From the NCBI GenBank assembly GCA_947258795.1, contig CAMYJU010000008.1, positions 1 to 64,000 of the forward strand: a stretch of DNA of 64,000 bases, in the 5' to 3' direction. A program made the position numbers and the translations under genes. Below the pieces are notes generated by a model. The model ran no database searches and was not told where the DNA came from. It saw only the letters and a list, made by a program, of their open reading frames with translations. Shown piece by piece: positions 19,541 through 28,372 of the stretch. Numbering within the stretch: the first letter of the stretch is position 1; each line of letters begins with the position of its first letter. This stretch comes from an uncultured Gammaproteobacteria bacterium. GTDB taxonomy: Bacteria > Pseudomonadota > Gammaproteobacteria > DRJJ01.

Positions 19541-20293
19541 TTGAAACCGCATGACCCGCACACCCTGTTTATCTCGGATCTGCATCTAGACCAGACCAGG
19601 CCGGATATCATAAAGCTGTTCAGGGACTTCGCTGAGCAGGACGTGCGTCATGCCGATGCCCTGTATATCCTCGGCGACCTGTTCGAGGTCTGGATTGGCG
19701 ATGACGACGACGATCCTTTCAGTCTGGAAATACAGGATATCATTACCGGCATGACCACCAGCGGTCTGCCGGTTTTCTTTATCCACGGTAATCGAGATTT
19801 TCTGCTCGGCCCGGCATTCGAGCAACGCACCGGCATGCAGTGCCTGGCAGAGGAAACCGTAATTGATCTTTACGGTACGCCGACGCTGATCATGCATGGT
19901 GATACCCTATGTACCGATGATCATGACTACATGCAATTTCGAGCCATGGTCCGGGATACGGAGTACCGGCAGGCCTACCTGACTAAGCCCCTGTCTGAAC
20001 GCCGTCAGATCGCCTCAGATTTACGCCGTCAAAGCCAGCAGGCCATGCGCCAGAAGCCCGAGGATATTACCGATGTGAATGCGCAGGCGGTAGCGGATGC
20101 ATTCAGGCGCCATCATGTACAACGACTGATACACGGTCATACGCACAGACCCGCTGTGCACGACCTGATCATCGATCAGCAAGCCGCCCAGCGCATCGTG
20201 CTCGGAGACTGGTATAAACAGAGCAGTATCCTGACGGTCAGTCCGACCGAACTAGATCTGTGCAGCAAAAAACCGGGGCTAGCCACCCCGTAG
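19541..20293 (+). CDS. lpxH: UDP-2,3-diacylglucosamine diphosphatase LpxH
   Basis: Metallophosphoesterase of the lipid A pathway, 250 aa. It cleaves UDP-2,3-diacylglucosamine to lipid X and UMP at the inner face of the inner membrane. Metal-site motifs are visible: FISDLHLD (residues 10-17), YILGDLFEVWIGDDDD (near 43-58), HGNRDFLLG (near 81-89) and the terminal GHTHRPA (near 202). The start is TTG; an internal ATG is not a better choice because it would cut into the first metal motif. It is probably cotranscribed with the cyclophilin gene, an arrangement also found in enterobacteria (ppiB-lpxH). Confidence 0.95.
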   Translation: MKPHDPHTLFISDLHLDQTRPDIIKLFRDFAEQDVRHADALYILGDLFEVWIGDDDDDPFSLEIQDIITGMTTSGLPVFFIHGNRDFLLGPAFEQRTGMQCLAEETVIDLYGTPTLIMHGDTLCTDDHDYMQFRAMVRDTEYRQAYLTKPLSERRQIASDLRRQSQQAMRQKPEDITDVNAQAVADAFRRHHVQRLIHGHTHRPAVHDLIIDQQAAQRIVLGDWYKQSSILTVSPTELDLCSKKPGLATP

Positions 20294-20469
20294 CTCCAAT
20301 AACCCCTCTATTTTTACTCTTAGCTATTGTTTTTTATATAAAAATATAAAATCGTTCGAAAAGGTGATTAATATCATAATTTTCTAAAGGTTTTATGCCA
20401 GCCAGCCGTTAATTTCAGTAAGCCGACAGATTTCAAGTCCAAATCGTGCCAAGAAGTGAGGAATACGAA

Positions 20470-20619
20470 ATGAAAAAGTCATTGATCGCTATGTTTTATG
20501 TCCTGATAATGCTCGGTTCAGGCAGTGTCGTGGCTGCCGATGCCAATCAACCTGTCAAAGAGCATGCTAAAGCCAAATATGTCGATTCCAAGACCCTGAA
20601 AGAGGAAGGTTGCGGCTAA
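20470..20619 (+). CDS. Small exported peptide ending in GCG
   Basis: A 49-codon ORF starting at ATG 20470, with a good Shine-Dalgarno GTGAGG eight bases upstream. The peptide has a strong signal sequence (residues 1-23, ending VVAAD) and a 26-residue mature part with one cysteine at position 48 in the terminal EEGCG. The mature part is lysine-rich (VKEHAKAKYVDSKTLKEE). No family was recognised. It stands alone, 176 bases after lpxH, with an AT-rich leader. The signal peptide and ribosome site make it likely to be a real gene. The single C-terminal cysteine invites comparison with metal-binding or modified peptides, but nothing proves this. Confidence 0.55.
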   Translation: MKKSLIAMFYVLIMLGSGSVVAADANQPVKEHAKAKYVDSKTLKEEGCG

Positions 20620-20650
20620 GCTATTGCGTAACGCCAGGGCCGAAAATCTT

Positions 20651-20920
20651 TCATACAACACGAAAATCAGCCCAGGCCTCAAAAGGCTGGTCTGCGCAAC
20701 TGACGCACGTCACTTGCGCATATCGCGGCCCGGTATGTAACCATACGCTCAACTGATCGACTGCCACGGGCTCACCACAGACCAGCAGTCTGACAGTGCC
20801 ATCCGGTTCATTTCTTACCCAGCCCTTGACACCCAGGCGTTCGGCCTCAGCCTGTGTGCTGGCGCGGAAGAACACCCCCTGCACCTGGCCACTGACCACA
20901 CACTGACGACAGATCATCAC
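20651..20920 (-). CDS. acyP: Acylphosphatase
   Basis: Small enzyme (89 aa) hydrolysing carboxyl-phosphate bonds. Family signature seen: VSGQVQGVFFRASTQAEAERLGVKGWVRNEPDGTVRLLVCGE, with the phosphate-binding loop and catalytic arginine in QGVFFR near residue 18, and the catalytic asparagine in RNEPDG near residue 36. Its start overlaps the adaptor protein stop by four bases, so it ends a four-gene operon (thioredoxin-fold, TolC, adaptor, acylphosphatase). The functional link to an export system is unclear. Confidence 0.95.
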   Translation of the reverse strand: MMICRQCVVSGQVQGVFFRASTQAEAERLGVKGWVRNEPDGTVRLLVCGEPVAVDQLSVWLHTGPRYAQVTCVSCADQPFEAWADFRVV

Positions 20921-21690
20921 GGTAACTCGATCGTAGCCGGCAGACCGGACCTCAGTAATGTGCCATCAGCCAGATCGAATACCACCTTGAGACGGTAACC
21001 ACTGACCGACCCTCGGCTTTGCAGCTCGTAACCCAGCTGTCTGACCAGCGCACTATAAACCTGTCCGTTGGCCCTGACCTGTACCTTATCACCTGGTGAC
21101 AAGGCGGATGCCTGTTGCGCATTGATCAGTGCGCTGGCAGCCATACTGCGCTTGCCGGCTATTTTCAGCATTGGCTGGGCCAGCTGGGTCTGGATCACGG
21201 TTTCACCGGCTGCTACATGGCGCGCCACGACCACACCCGCGTACGGTGCGTGAATCCGGCTGTAGTCCAGATCAAGCCTGGCCTGTTTCAACGCAGCCTT
21301 TGCACTGGCCAGTTCGGCACGCGCTTTCGCCAATGCAATCTCGACCAGTTGCTGCTCATGGGTGGACATCACGGTGCGATCAAACAATTCCTTCGCACGC
21401 TGCTCCTCGCGTTTCGCCTCATCCATCTCTGCCTGTGTCGCGGCAACACGCGCACGACCCTGCTCGACCCGTACCCTGAACGGCCCGGGATCCAGCTCCA
21501 GTAACAGGTCACCCTTGCTAACAAGCGCACCGATATCGACATGGACAGCCTGAATCCGACCGGACACCGGCGTACTGAGCGTTGCCTGTTGTGCCCATTC
21601 CAGTTTCGCATCAACACTGTCTGCGAACACAGGACCCGTAGGCAAAACCAGCATCATGATGAACAGATACTGCACCAGTTGCTGCTTCAT
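20917..21690 (-). CDS. Periplasmic adaptor protein of an efflux system (HlyD/RND-type)
   Basis: Membrane-fusion protein of 257 aa, shorter than the usual 350-400. It would connect an inner-membrane pump to TolC. Seen: a signal peptide (residues 1-23), the lipoyl-like half ATLSTPVSGRIQAVHVDIGALVSKGDLLLELD, a helical hairpin at about 75-140, the second lipoyl half SRIHAPYAGVVVARHVAAGETV, and a beta-barrel domain to the end. The membrane-proximal domain appears reduced, explaining the short length. The stop/start overlap with tolC-like gene is ATGA. No RND, ABC or MFS pump gene lies next to it. Confidence 0.88.
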   Translation of the reverse strand: MKQQLVQYLFIMMLVLPTGPVFADSVDAKLEWAQQATLSTPVSGRIQAVHVDIGALVSKGDLLLELDPGPFRVRVEQGRARVAATQAEMDEAKREEQRAKELFDRTVMSTHEQQLVEIALAKARAELASAKAALKQARLDLDYSRIHAPYAGVVVARHVAAGETVIQTQLAQPMLKIAGKRSMAASALINAQQASALSPGDKVQVRANGQVYSALVRQLGYELQSRGSVSGYRLKVVFDLADGTLLRSGLPATIELP

Positions 21691-23057
21691 GGTGACTTTT
21701 TCTCCTCATGCCTTGTTGCATTATCCGGTGTTTGTGCAGTTACCACTGGTGCATCGATCAACGCGTCAATACGTTCCCAGGCCAGCTCCAGCTCAAAACG
21801 CACACGGGCTGCCTCCAGACGCGCTTCGGAAAAGCGGCCCATCGCATCACCCAGATCTGTCCTCAGGTCCAGTTCATACTGTGCACGGCTACGGTCCAGA
21901 TACAGATCCCGGAAATCGGTCAGCACATTGGCCTCATCACGCCTGGCATGCAACACATAAAGATCCTGCCAGCGTTCCAGCACTTGCTGGTGTATAGCCA
22001 TTTGCTTCGCCTGCAACTCTGCATGCAGGCGCTTGGTGTCTGCCCGCTCACTGGCAATCTCGGCATCAACGGCACCACCTGTGTACAGCGGGTATTTAAA
22101 AACCAGTCCGACACGGAAGGGATCACGGCCACTGGTTTCCCGCGAGTACTCGGCCGCCTCCAGTTGCGCATCAATGGTGGGGCCGCCTCCTGCTTCGGCA
22201 CGCTCGAGTCTCGCCTCGGCCGCAGCCAGCTGGCGGCGCATGGCCCGTAACACCGTATTGCGGTCCTGCGCCTGTTTTTGCATCTCTTCCAGTTCCGGTT
22301 GCTTACGTTTCTGATGTTGCAACACCGGTAGTTCCAGGTCGGACGACAGTTGACCGGTGCGATTCATACTCAATGCCAGCCTGGAGCGTGCTACCTGTCG
22401 CGCAATATCCGATGTATAGCGCTTCCGACGCGCCTGCTGATACCTGTTTTCGGCGGCCAGCAGATCCACATCGGAAACCTGTCCAAGCTCACTACGGTCA
22501 CGAACCTTGTCATAACTGACAAATGCGGTCGCCATATCTTCATTATCACGAATGTAGGCCAGATCAGCCAGGATCACATTGAAATAGGCCTGCATGATGC
22601 TGATACGACGTAAACGAATCACACTGTTCAACAGCAAACGCCTGCCGGTGATATCCTCTTCGCTGGCACGCAGACCTGCCTGGTGACGACCAAAGTCGTA
22701 CAGGCGCTTGTTGATTTCAAGTGCAACCCGATTATCGTCATTCTGTTCGATCAGGGCGGTGTCGCTAGGTTCGATATAACGCAAACGCCCGGTGACCGAC
22801 GCATTCACACCGAACTCCGCCTCCGTTTGTGCCTGCTGTGCCAGGGCCTGGTCCAACTCGGCTTGCGCAGCGAGCACATCCGGATGCATCGCATGAGCCT
22901 GCTGTAGTGCGAAATCCAGTGTCAACGGTTCCGGTAAGGGTGCGGGTTGTTGCGCAAACACAAGACCACCAGCCTGCAAACAGACCATGACCACAGTCAG
23001 CCGTGCAAGCCGGCCATACCAGGCTGTCAGAACGCGATAGTCTAGCAGTGAACACAT
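21687..23057 (-). CDS. TolC-family outer membrane factor
   Basis: Outer-membrane efflux channel, 456 aa from the chosen ATG at 23057; the frame stays open further upstream but that part overlaps the thioredoxin-fold gene and lacks family sequence. Seen: a signal peptide ending near LVFAQQ, then two OEP repeats with long helices: PLTLDFALQQAHAMHPDVLAAQAELDQA at the start and the second repeat FRVGLVFKYPLYTGGAVDAEIASERAD in the middle. Trimers make a channel across the outer membrane. It starts 14 bases after the stop of the thioredoxin-fold gene and overlaps the adaptor by 4 bases, so the genes are tightly coupled. The pump partner is missing locally. Confidence 0.9.
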   Translation of the reverse strand: MCSLLDYRVLTAWYGRLARLTVVMVCLQAGGLVFAQQPAPLPEPLTLDFALQQAHAMHPDVLAAQAELDQALAQQAQTEAEFGVNASVTGRLRYIEPSDTALIEQNDDNRVALEINKRLYDFGRHQAGLRASEEDITGRRLLLNSVIRLRRISIMQAYFNVILADLAYIRDNEDMATAFVSYDKVRDRSELGQVSDVDLLAAENRYQQARRKRYTSDIARQVARSRLALSMNRTGQLSSDLELPVLQHQKRKQPELEEMQKQAQDRNTVLRAMRRQLAAAEARLERAEAGGGPTIDAQLEAAEYSRETSGRDPFRVGLVFKYPLYTGGAVDAEIASERADTKRLHAELQAKQMAIHQQVLERWQDLYVLHARRDEANVLTDFRDLYLDRSRAQYELDLRTDLGDAMGRFSEARLEAARVRFELELAWERIDALIDAPVVTAQTPDNATRHEEKKSP

Positions 23058-23070
23058 GTTTTTATAATTA

Positions 23071-23649
23071 TTAACTGCCTTCAGCGGCACGTAACGCCTT
23101 GCGTTTTTGTCGCTTGTAACGGGTAAAGCTGGTTTTTTTATAAAGCCCCTGGCTGGCATATTCGCCCAGCCAGATGAATTCCTGTACGCCGGTTGCGGCG
23201 CCGGTATAGCGAACCACCAGCTTGCCATCCAGATCGAAAAAGGCCATCACCGGTGTCGCGCCACGATTGCGACTCACCTTAGCGAAAAAGTCCTTGGGTG
23301 TGGTCGCATTACCCTGAAAATCGGTGATCTCGAACGTGGTCTCGATATCGACGGCATAAAGCAGAAAGTGTTTCTTGTAATAATCCTGCACTTCCGGCTG
23401 ATTCAGAACCGTTTCTTTCATACGATGACAGAATGGGCACTCCTCCTGCTCGAAAAACAGGAATATCCCCTTCTTGTTGTCGTCGCGCGCGGTCTGTAAT
23501 TCTTCCGTGAAGTCGCCCAGTGACTGGTCGAAGAAATATTCATACGGGTCACGGGGGGCCTGGGCAGCTACCGTCGACAGGAATGAAAGCGTCATCACGG
23601 CCATCAGAAAATGTACAAATTTGTGTCTGTATTGTTGAGTTTTCGCCAT
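23071..23649 (-). CDS. Exported thioredoxin-fold protein (CPFC)
   Basis: A 192-aa thioredoxin-like protein with a signal peptide (about residues 1-29). The active-site motif CPFC lies at residues 71-74 in FFEQEECPFCHRMKETVL, followed by the cis-proline loop ATPVMAFFD. The fold matches the thioredoxin-7/SoxW-like group, which reduces disulfides in the periplasm. The start MAKTQQYRHK at 23649 is preferred over a longer frame, because the extra upstream 39 residues show no signal peptide and no ribosome site. It heads the operon with the TolC-like protein, the adaptor and acylphosphatase. A lysine/arginine-rich C-terminus is unusual. Confidence 0.85.
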   Translation of the reverse strand: MAKTQQYRHKFVHFLMAVMTLSFLSTVAAQAPRDPYEYFFDQSLGDFTEELQTARDDNKKGIFLFFEQEECPFCHRMKETVLNQPEVQDYYKKHFLLYAVDIETTFEITDFQGNATTPKDFFAKVSRNRGATPVMAFFDLDGKLVVRYTGAATGVQEFIWLGEYASQGLYKKTSFTRYKRQKRKALRAAEGS

Positions 23650-23895
23650 AACAGTAGTTTCCCTTATCCGGGTTAAGCAGGTCAATCCCAAACCAGATAC
23701 TAGCGCACTGCTAGCACTATCAAACTGACCTTTTGCTTCGTCCAGCTGCAAGCTGTCAGTACACATCTTGTTGTTATTTCGGTAAATTCTATCCGTCCCG
23801 TCAGATCGGGCTTATAATCGACCAATGAAACCAGTAAGGTTTATGACAAGCGCGTAGATAGTGAGTTCAGACTCACCCGGAAAACGGAGACCCAG

Positions 23896-25419
23896 ATGAC
23901 CACCATTGCACAAGATGACCTGATCAGCAGTGTCGCTGATGCTTTGCAGTATATCTCGTTTTATCATCCGCCGGATTTTATTCACGCACTGGCTGAGGCC
24001 TATAAACGGGAACAGTCCCCTGCCGCGCAGGATGCCATTGCACAGATACTGGTCAATTCCCGTATGTGCGCCGAGGGGCACCGCCCGATCTGCCAGGATA
24101 CCGGTATTGTCACCGTGTTTGTCGAAATCGGCATGGATGTCCGCTGGCAGGCAGTGATGGGGCTGGAAGAAATGATCAACGAAGGCGTACGCCAGGCCTA
24201 TACGAATCCGGACAACCCGCTGCGTGCATCGATAGTCAGTGATCCTGCCGGACTACGCAGGAACACCGGTGACAATACCCCGGCCGTGATCCATACGCGT
24301 ATAGTGCCGGGCAACCAAGTTGATATCATCATTGCCGCCAAGGGTGGTGGCTCGGAAAACAAGGCCCGCTTCACGATCCTGAATCCGGGTGACGATATCG
24401 CTGGCTGGGTAGAACAAACGCTACCCGGGATGGGGGCCGGCTGGTGTCCGCCCGGCATCCTCGGCATCGGCATCGGTGGTACCGCCGAGAAGGCCATGTT
24501 GCTGGCCAAGCAGTCGCTGATGACACCGATCGATATAGCGGAACTGTTACAGCGTGGCCCGGACAACGCCCTGGAGGAGCTGCGCCTGGATATATATCGG
24601 CGCGTGAATGCGCTCGGTATTGGCGCCCAGGGGCTAGGCGGCGTCACCACCGTGCTGGATGTGAAGATTTGCGATTACCCGACCCACGCGGCCTCGAAGC
24701 CGGTAGCGATGATCCCGAACTGTGCCGCGACCCGGCATGTACATTTCAGTCTCGATGGCAGTGGCCCGGCGCGACTGGCACCACCGCAGTTGCAGGACTG
24801 GCCGGATATCACTTGGGAGGCGGGTGCACAAGCGCGCCGGGTCAATCTGGACAACATCAGTCAAAACGAGATCAAGCAGTGGCAGCCGGGTGAAAGGCTG
24901 TTATTGTCTGGCCACCTGCTAACCGGTCGCGATGCGGCACATAAACGTATTGCCGAACTGCTGCAGTCGGGACAGGCACTGCCCGACGGGCTGGACTTCC
25001 ATAACCGCTTTATCTATTACGTCGGACCGGTCGATCCGGTTGGCGACGAGGTGGTCGGACCAGCGGGACCGACCACCGCGACCCGCATGGACAAATTCAC
25101 CGATATCATGCTGGACCAGGCCGGACTGTTGGGCATGATCGGCAAGGCCGAGCGCGGCCAGCATACCATTGACGCCATACGCGAGCACCAGTCCGTTTAC
25201 CTGATCGCAACCGGTGGCGCGGCTTACCTGGTGGCACAGGCGATACGCGACTCACGCGTGGTCGCATTCCCGGAATTGGGTATGGAAGCCGTATATGAAT
25301 TTGATGTACAGGATATGCCGGTGACCGTCGCGGTTGACAGCCGGGGTGTCTCGCTACATCAAACCGGTCCGGCCGAGTGGCAGGCAAAGCTGGCCGGTAT
25401 ACCAATTGAACAGGGGTGA
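23896..25419 (+). CDS. Fumarate hydratase, class I
   Basis: Iron-sulfur fumarase of 507 aa, the usual single-chain class I length. It interconverts fumarate and malate in the TCA cycle, using an oxygen-sensitive 4Fe-4S cluster. Seen: the alpha-type N-terminal domain with CQDTGIVTVFVEIG (first cluster cysteine near residue 76), AAKGGGSENKARF near 152-164, PPGILGIGIGGTAEKAMLLAK near 190, CAATRHVHF near 280, and the beta-type domain with YYVGPVDPVGDEVVGPAGPTTATRMDKF. The promoter region holds a perfect TATAAT at 23813-23818 but a poor -35. It is convergent with the following gene. Confidence 0.96.
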   Translation: MTTIAQDDLISSVADALQYISFYHPPDFIHALAEAYKREQSPAAQDAIAQILVNSRMCAEGHRPICQDTGIVTVFVEIGMDVRWQAVMGLEEMINEGVRQAYTNPDNPLRASIVSDPAGLRRNTGDNTPAVIHTRIVPGNQVDIIIAAKGGGSENKARFTILNPGDDIAGWVEQTLPGMGAGWCPPGILGIGIGGTAEKAMLLAKQSLMTPIDIAELLQRGPDNALEELRLDIYRRVNALGIGAQGLGGVTTVLDVKICDYPTHAASKPVAMIPNCAATRHVHFSLDGSGPARLAPPQLQDWPDITWEAGAQARRVNLDNISQNEIKQWQPGERLLLSGHLLTGRDAAHKRIAELLQSGQALPDGLDFHNRFIYYVGPVDPVGDEVVGPAGPTTATRMDKFTDIMLDQAGLLGMIGKAERGQHTIDAIREHQSVYLIATGGAAYLVAQAIRDSRVVAFPELGMEAVYEFDVQDMPVTVAVDSRGVSLHQTGPAEWQAKLAGIPIEQG

Positions 25420-25434
25420 GTGGGCACTGGCGGG

Positions 25435-26118
25435 CTAGCGTCTCAGTATCGACGCCCATCGCCAGAAATTCAGCAGGCTGGCCAGGGCCGCGGCGACATA
25501 GGTTAAGGCCGCTGCCAACAGGATCTTGCGTGCCGCTGGCATATCCTCTGCATGCAGATACTGTCCGGCCTCCAGTATCGGCAATGCCCGGGAAAAACTG
25601 GCATTCCATTCCACCGGCAAGGTCACCAGCTGTACCAGTACACCCAGTAACATGCCCGATGCAGCCAGCAACAACAGGCCTCCTCCGGCAGCAGGTGCGC
25701 GTGTGATTGCGGCCAGTACCGGCGCAATCATGATCAGGCCCACCGAGATTTTTTGTAATACCTGGTACAGTAATACCACCCGGGTACGCCATAACATGGG
25801 CGCATACTGATTGGCATGCTGATGCGCATGACCGACCTCATGCGCCGCCACCACGACCGCAGTCAGGGAACGCCCGTTATACTTGTCGGCGGTCAGGCAA
25901 ACCCGTTGCTGTTGCGGGTCATAAAAATCGGCCTGCTCATGACTTTCGACCTTTACCTCGGGCAGATGTAGCTGTTTGAGCAGGTGTTCCGCAAACTGCC
26001 CGCCGGTACCGGCCAGGTCGGCACGATCTGCCGAGTATCGCTTCAGCACACTGCGCACCCACAGCGTCGGCCCAAACACAATCAGCAACAACAATATCGT
26101 GACACCTACAATCGCCAT
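25435..26118 (-). CDS. Zinc metallopeptidase, YugP family
   Basis: Membrane protein of 227 aa with the zinc-binding motif HEVGH in VVAAHEVGHAHQHAN (about residues 92-106), as in the neutral zinc metallopeptidase YugP family (PF04298). Seen: one N-terminal membrane helix (residues 2-18), a helical pair in the middle (about 130-170) and one at the C-terminus (about 195-220). The family function is poorly known. It is followed 6 bases upstream in sequence by an SDR protein on the same strand, so they may share a transcript. Confidence 0.85.
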   Translation of the reverse strand: MAIVGVTILLLLIVFGPTLWVRSVLKRYSADRADLAGTGGQFAEHLLKQLHLPEVKVESHEQADFYDPQQQRVCLTADKYNGRSLTAVVVAAHEVGHAHQHANQYAPMLWRTRVVLLYQVLQKISVGLIMIAPVLAAITRAPAAGGGLLLLAASGMLLGVLVQLVTLPVEWNASFSRALPILEAGQYLHAEDMPAARKILLAAALTYVAAALASLLNFWRWASILRR

Positions 26119-26124
26119 GATTGC

Positions 26125-26991
26125 CTAGCAGGCCTGCAGACCGCTCGTCAGATCAGGATACATCGGCTCCACCCCCAGATGGGTGCGCATCAGGCTATTA
26201 TCAATGCGTTTCGATTCGGCCAGATAAGCAAGCATACCGGCGCTGAGTTGTTCGCTGGCCTGTGCCCGGTTGATCTCTGGTGGACGCGGCAGGCCCATGT
26301 AATCGGCAACCTGAAAGAAATAGTCGGTCATGGTCGACGGATGACCGTCACTGACATTGTAAACCACAGCTGGATGATCGTGACGGGCTGCCGCCAGGCA
26401 ACAACGCACCAGGTCACTTGCGTGGATACGATTACTCCAGGGTGATTCATGCCGATCAAGCACCGGGGTGCCACTTTCGAGGCGTTTGCGCGGCAGACGT
26501 CCCGGCCCGTAGATCCCGGGTACGCGCAGGATGACTGACGAGACACCCCTCGCCTGTGCCCAGGCAGTGAACAGCTGTTCGGCATCGACACGCCTGCGCG
26601 CGCGATCGACCTGCGGCGCAACAGGCCGGTCTTCAGTCACCCATGCGCCTTCACAATCGCCATACACGCCGGTGGTACTGATCAACACCGCACGATCCGG
26701 ATATGTTTGAGACTGGGCGGACACAAAATTTCGCATCCGGCTATCCTCGACACCACCTGATGGTGGTGGTGCAAGATAATACAGCCAGGCATGTTGCAGA
26801 TTGATGTATTCAGCATCCTGTTGCCGGTCCAGGTCAGTTCGTACCACATCCAGACCCTGTTCGGCCAGATACTCAGCACGCTCTGCACGCCTGACCAATA
26901 CTGTCACCTTGTTGCCCTGCTGCAGCTCCTGCTTCGCTATCTGTTCACCGATATAACCGCAGCCAACGATGACAATACGTCTGCCTGACAT
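26125..26991 (-). CDS. SDR/NAD-dependent epimerase-like protein (YeeZ-type)
   Basis: Rossmann-fold protein, 288 aa. The N-terminal dinucleotide-binding motif is IVIVGCGYIGEQIAKQ (residues 5-20, GxGxxG), and the middle holds LISTTGVYGDCEGAWVTED, the variant Ser/Tyr segment of extended SDRs. It resembles E. coli YeeZ, whose substrate is not established. The gene lies three bases downstream of the EEP nuclease stop on the same strand and 6 bases ahead of the YugP-type gene, so the three likely form an operon. Confidence 0.85.
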   Translation of the reverse strand: MSGRRIVIVGCGYIGEQIAKQELQQGNKVTVLVRRAERAEYLAEQGLDVVRTDLDRQQDAEYINLQHAWLYYLAPPPSGGVEDSRMRNFVSAQSQTYPDRAVLISTTGVYGDCEGAWVTEDRPVAPQVDRARRRVDAEQLFTAWAQARGVSSVILRVPGIYGPGRLPRKRLESGTPVLDRHESPWSNRIHASDLVRCCLAAARHDHPAVVYNVSDGHPSTMTDYFFQVADYMGLPRPPEINRAQASEQLSAGMLAYLAESKRIDNSLMRTHLGVEPMYPDLTSGLQAC

Positions 26992-26994
26992 GAC

Positions 26995-27975
26995 CTAGTC
27001 CCGCACCTGAAATTCTCCCCATAAGGGCAGATGATCCGATATGCGCCAGGACAACTGGTTTTTTGTCAAGTCGCGGGATTGCAGGACCTGATCGGCAAAA
27101 TTAAAACTGCCACCCTGCAGGTAGTTCATGGACAGCATCGGCAGATTGTCCTTGCCGGTAAACCAGGCGATCTGGTCATAGAATTTTTCCTTTTCGGGTT
27201 TACCCGGTTTACTGAACAGTGACCTGGGCTGGTTGAGCAAATCCTCGGGTACGGTCAGCCCCTCCGAGGTCAGCGCCTTGTACAGATCATCGTCAAGCCT
27301 GTCGATATTGAAGTCGCCCAGCAGGATCAGGTTCTGGTTCCATTTTCTGCTACGTCCGGCCCATTCGGCCATCCATCTGGCAATCGCTTTCAGCTCGGGG
27401 ATTCGTTCCCTGGGGCTGTCACCATATAACACATGCATGGTCACCAGGATAAACGTCTTTTTGCCGCAACGAAAACTGACCGCATAGGGCGTCCGTGCAA
27501 ATTGCTGTTGCAGCGCATCGGCACTGATTTCTTCCAGCCAATCCGGCGGCACCACCAGTTCTCCGGCCAGACCGGACAGGGCGAGCTTGCGCGTATCGAA
27601 CAGATAAGCCATGCGTTCATTGTTACCCAGGTCACCCAGGGTCACATCGGTCATCAAAAAACCCCAGTTTGGTCCCAGCACCTTAAGCAAATGCCTCAAG
27701 GCGCGGATATTGTCCTTGACCTCCTGCACCGCAACCACATCAAAGCGTGCAACGATATCCGCTATCGCCAGAAGTGATTGCAGATCGCGTTTCGGACTGT
27801 CGTCATCACCCGACTTCCATTTGTCATTTAGATCGCCAAATGCACGTATGTTCCAGGTGGCAATCAGCAGGTTATCGTCAAGACGTTTGGCCGGGATCTG
27901 CTCATCCAGGGCATCACGTAGTATTTTCAGATCCGCCTGTACCGTCGCAGGCGGGGTATCGGTAATCTTAGCCAT
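26995..27975 (-). CDS. Endonuclease/exonuclease/phosphatase family protein
   Basis: EEP-fold metal-dependent hydrolase, 326 aa. The start at 27975 (MAKITDTPPATV) has GGGAGTGGAATA ahead of the ATG; a longer frame reaching 28035 lacks a ribosome site. Seen: LLIATWNIRAFGDLND (metal-binding Asn near residue 42), DVVAVQEVKDN with the metal Glu, LVTMHVLYGD, LILLGDFNIDRLDDD with the catalytic Asp-x-Asn pair, and the terminal ISDHLPLWGEF with the catalytic His. Members act on DNA, RNA or phosphorylated lipids; the target cannot be told. No signal peptide. Confidence 0.88.
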   Translation of the reverse strand: MAKITDTPPATVQADLKILRDALDEQIPAKRLDDNLLIATWNIRAFGDLNDKWKSGDDDSPKRDLQSLLAIADIVARFDVVAVQEVKDNIRALRHLLKVLGPNWGFLMTDVTLGDLGNNERMAYLFDTRKLALSGLAGELVVPPDWLEEISADALQQQFARTPYAVSFRCGKKTFILVTMHVLYGDSPRERIPELKAIARWMAEWAGRSRKWNQNLILLGDFNIDRLDDDLYKALTSEGLTVPEDLLNQPRSLFSKPGKPEKEKFYDQIAWFTGKDNLPMLSMNYLQGGSFNFADQVLQSRDLTKNQLSWRISDHLPLWGEFQVRD

Positions 27976-28035
27976 TATTCCACTCCCTGTTGTCACGCCA
28001 TCTGTATGAATCAGCATACACCAAATCAAGCACAT

Positions 28036-28077
28036 ACGAGTACGGACTTGACCCGATCCGACAGTCCATGTAGATTG
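28036..28077. other. Short gap between the nuclease gene and the riboswitch
   Basis: This gap separates the divergent nuclease and btuB transcripts. The btuB promoter should lie around here, but no clear -35/-10 pair was recognised. Confidence 0.3.
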
Positions 28078-28262
28078 AGCCCCGCTTCAGGTGTCCTGAT
28101 AAAGGATGAAACGGGAAGCCGGTGATAGTCCGGCGCTGCCCCCGCAACGGTGATCGAGTAATCACGCACATGCCACTGTGACCCTATCTAGTCATGGGAA
28201 GGCGCGTGACATCACACTGGTTCAACCAGTGACTCGTCAGCCCGGAGACCGGCCAGAGGCAA
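28078..28262 (+). promoter_or_regulatory. Cobalamin (adenosylcobalamin) riboswitch
   Basis: Conserved blocks of the B12 riboswitch occur in order: CTTCAGGTG (28085-28093), GGGAAGCCGGTG (about 28113-28124), the paired CCGGCGCTGCCCCCGCAACGG (28130-28150), and the B12-box GTCAGCCCGGAGACCGGCC (28236-28254). The element controls the btuB gene that begins at 28373. In gram-negative relatives bound cobalamin lowers expression. Confidence 0.93.
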
Positions 28263-28274
28263 GCAACCAGTACT

Positions 28275-28339
28275 GCGGAGGGCGGTGTGACGGTTAGTGC
28301 CTCCAACAGGTTTCTGTCCGTTCGTATCACCTCCCCCGC
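28275..28339 (+). promoter_or_regulatory. Probable expression platform hairpin of the riboswitch
   Basis: A long imperfect hairpin: GCGGAGGGCGGTG (28275-28287) pairs with CACCTCCCCCGC (28328-28339), extended by GACGG/CCGT inside. It ends about 30 bases before the btuB start and has no T-run after it, so control of translation, or Rho-dependent termination, is likelier than intrinsic termination. Confidence 0.5.
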
Positions 28340-28372
28340 TGTTCTGATAATAACGATACACCGGGGAAATAG

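Noticed and set aside
20266-20300. Terminator after lpxH (GGGG/CCCC hairpin)
   Set aside because: Only a four-base GC stem over the stop codon region, with no T-run.
23058-23228. Longer start for the TolC-like protein
   Set aside because: The extra 57 residues overlap the thioredoxin-fold gene, contain no signal peptide and precede a proper one.
23790-23818. Sigma-70 promoter of the fumarase gene
   Set aside because: The -10 TATAAT is perfect but the -35 (TATCCG) is poor, so I mention it only in the gene entry.
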